This document shows, piece after piece, positions 5,797-6,238 of a stretch of DNA of 6,238 bases. Numbering within the stretch: position 1 is the first letter of the stretch; each line of letters starts with the position of its first letter. The stretch covers positions 1 through 6,238 of the forward strand of contig CACZSV010000208.1 of NCBI GenBank assembly GCA_902783925.1, written 5' to 3'. Position numbers and translations under genes: made by a program. The notes beneath the pieces were generated by a model. It had not been told where the DNA came from and searched no databases. It was given only the letters and a program-made list of their open reading frames with translations. The stretch comes from an uncultured Coriobacteriaceae bacterium (GTDB taxonomy: Bacteria > Actinomycetota > Coriobacteriia > Coriobacteriales > QAMH01).

Positions 5797-5811
5797 TTTG
5801 GTGTACAATAC
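5797..5811 (+). promoter_or_regulatory. Promoter of the prepilin-like gene
   Basis: TTTGGTGTACAATAC contains -10 hexamer TACAAT (5804-5809). The predicted start near 5816 gives a leader of about 32 nt before GTG 5848. No strong -35 box is seen (AGATAC at 17 bp spacing). The element matches the GT2 promoter at 14 of 15 positions in the opposite orientation. Confidence 0.5.
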
Positions 5812-5815
5812 ATGG

Positions 5816-5833
5816 TTGAAGTATTTGCTTCAA
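5816..5833 (+). promoter_or_regulatory. Hairpin at the predicted 5' end of the prepilin-like mRNA
   Basis: TTGAAG (5816-5821) and CTTCAA (5828-5833) form a perfect 6-bp stem with loop TATTTG. It starts at about the predicted transcription start and ends one base before the AAGGAG ribosome binding site. It could protect the 5' end or adjust ribosome access. The stem is AU-rich and modest in strength. Confidence 0.35.
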
Positions 5834-5847
5834 AAAGGAGATTAAAC

Positions 5848-6238
5848 GTGGCTAAAATGAGCGGCATACTTTCGCTGGCAAAGCGTATCCGCCAGCATCC
5901 GCGTGCCCGTCGTGGGGCATCGCTGCCACTCGTTTTGCTTCTTTTCCTCGTCTGCGCGATGGCATCGTCCATCGTGCTTGCAGCGGGGACGGCCGCGGCA
6001 GGTCGAGCAGCCGGGCTGGAAGAATCTGACAAAGTCTATTACGAAGTCACATCCTCTGCGCGCGCGTTCCGCGATGAGCTCAATGCCAAGCCCCACACAG
6101 TGACAATTGCGCTTTCCAAGGCGGCGACGGCCGATTCGCCCACACTCACTATCTTGTTGGATGGCAAAGAGATCAGCGAAGCTGACCAGAAAAACTTCAG
6201 CATTCTCGAGCAAGCGGCATTCTTTGCCCTGTTCGGCA
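5848..6238 (+). CDS. N-terminally anchored prepilin-like surface protein (3' end beyond window)
   Basis: A frame of 130 codons runs from GTG 5848 off the right edge. AAGGAG (5835-5840) lies 7 nt before the GTG and fixes the start. The N-terminus is short and basic (AKRIRQHPRARRG, 11-23) and is followed at once by one hydrophobic helix, ASLPLVLLLFLVCAMASSIVLAAG (24-47, split here as ASLPLVLLLFLV plus CAMASSIVLAAG). After that comes a polar alpha-helical stretch with GRAAGLEESDKVYYEV. Basic residues, then Gly, then a hydrophobic helix that continues into the mature chain is the layout of type IV prepilins and pseudopilins. However, the usual Glu at +5 after the cleavage Gly is absent (Leu28). 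It could instead be a plain type II membrane protein. Function is unrecognised; pilus or secretion genes downstream, outside the window, would settle it. It is divergent from GT2 and shares its promoter element. Confidence 0.75.
   Translation, partial: MAKMSGILSLAKRIRQHPRARRGASLPLVLLLFLVCAMASSIVLAAGTAAAGRAAGLEESDKVYYEVTSSARAFRDELNAKPHTVTIALSKAATADSPTLTILLDGKEISEADQKNFSILEQAAFFALFG

Noticed and set aside
5812..5847. Alternative in-frame start ATG 5812 for the prepilin-like gene
   Set aside because: It lies only 2 nt after the -10 hexamer, so it would be upstream of the predicted transcription start. GTG 5848 has a well-spaced AAGGAG.

Overview
The window looks like chromosomal DNA of a Gram-positive actinobacterium, most probably class Coriobacteriia (relatives of Collinsella, Olsenella, Slackia or Eggerthella). 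The grounds are: moderately high GC, actinobacterial-style RF1 and PrmC proteins, a promoter placed for a leaderless mRNA, and a secreted DUF4430 protein with DUF5648 repeats behind a cobalamin riboswitch, a combination I associate with that class. The genus cannot be fixed from the sequence alone. I see no tRNA, rRNA, CRISPR array, insertion sequence or attachment site.

Left part (1-2445), a divergent pair of exported proteins. On the minus strand, running off the left edge, is a secreted PQQ-like beta-propeller protein with about eight blade-like repeats and a Gly/Ser linker at the window edge (1-1263). On the plus strand, a TATAAT element is followed by a cobalamin riboswitch (about 1341-1460) and then a gene for a secreted protein with a transcobalamin-like DUF4430 domain and three DUF5648 repeats (1490-2389). 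A perfect GC-rich terminator closes it (2416-2445). The simplest reading is a B12-responsive cell-surface module, perhaps for capturing cobalamin or a related corrinoid. This is the most interesting part of the window.

Middle part (2499-5641), a minus-strand run in the order glycosyltransferase (GT2) -> 174-nt gap -> prfA -> 8-nt gap -> prmC. PrfA (RF1) ends translation at UAA and UAG. PrmC methylates the Gln of its GGQ motif, so these two are a functional pair. The GT2 gene is upstream but unrelated in function. The gap before prfA holds an 8-codon ORF with a good Shine-Dalgarno sequence and a UAG stop, and a GC-rich hairpin.

Right part (5642-6238), a 206-nt divergent intergenic region. It holds two -10 regions that share a nearly identical 15-nt element in opposite orientation. 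One drives the GT2 gene, probably as a leaderless mRNA. The other drives a plus-strand gene that starts at GTG 5848 and runs off the right edge. That gene encodes an N-terminally anchored, prepilin-like protein.
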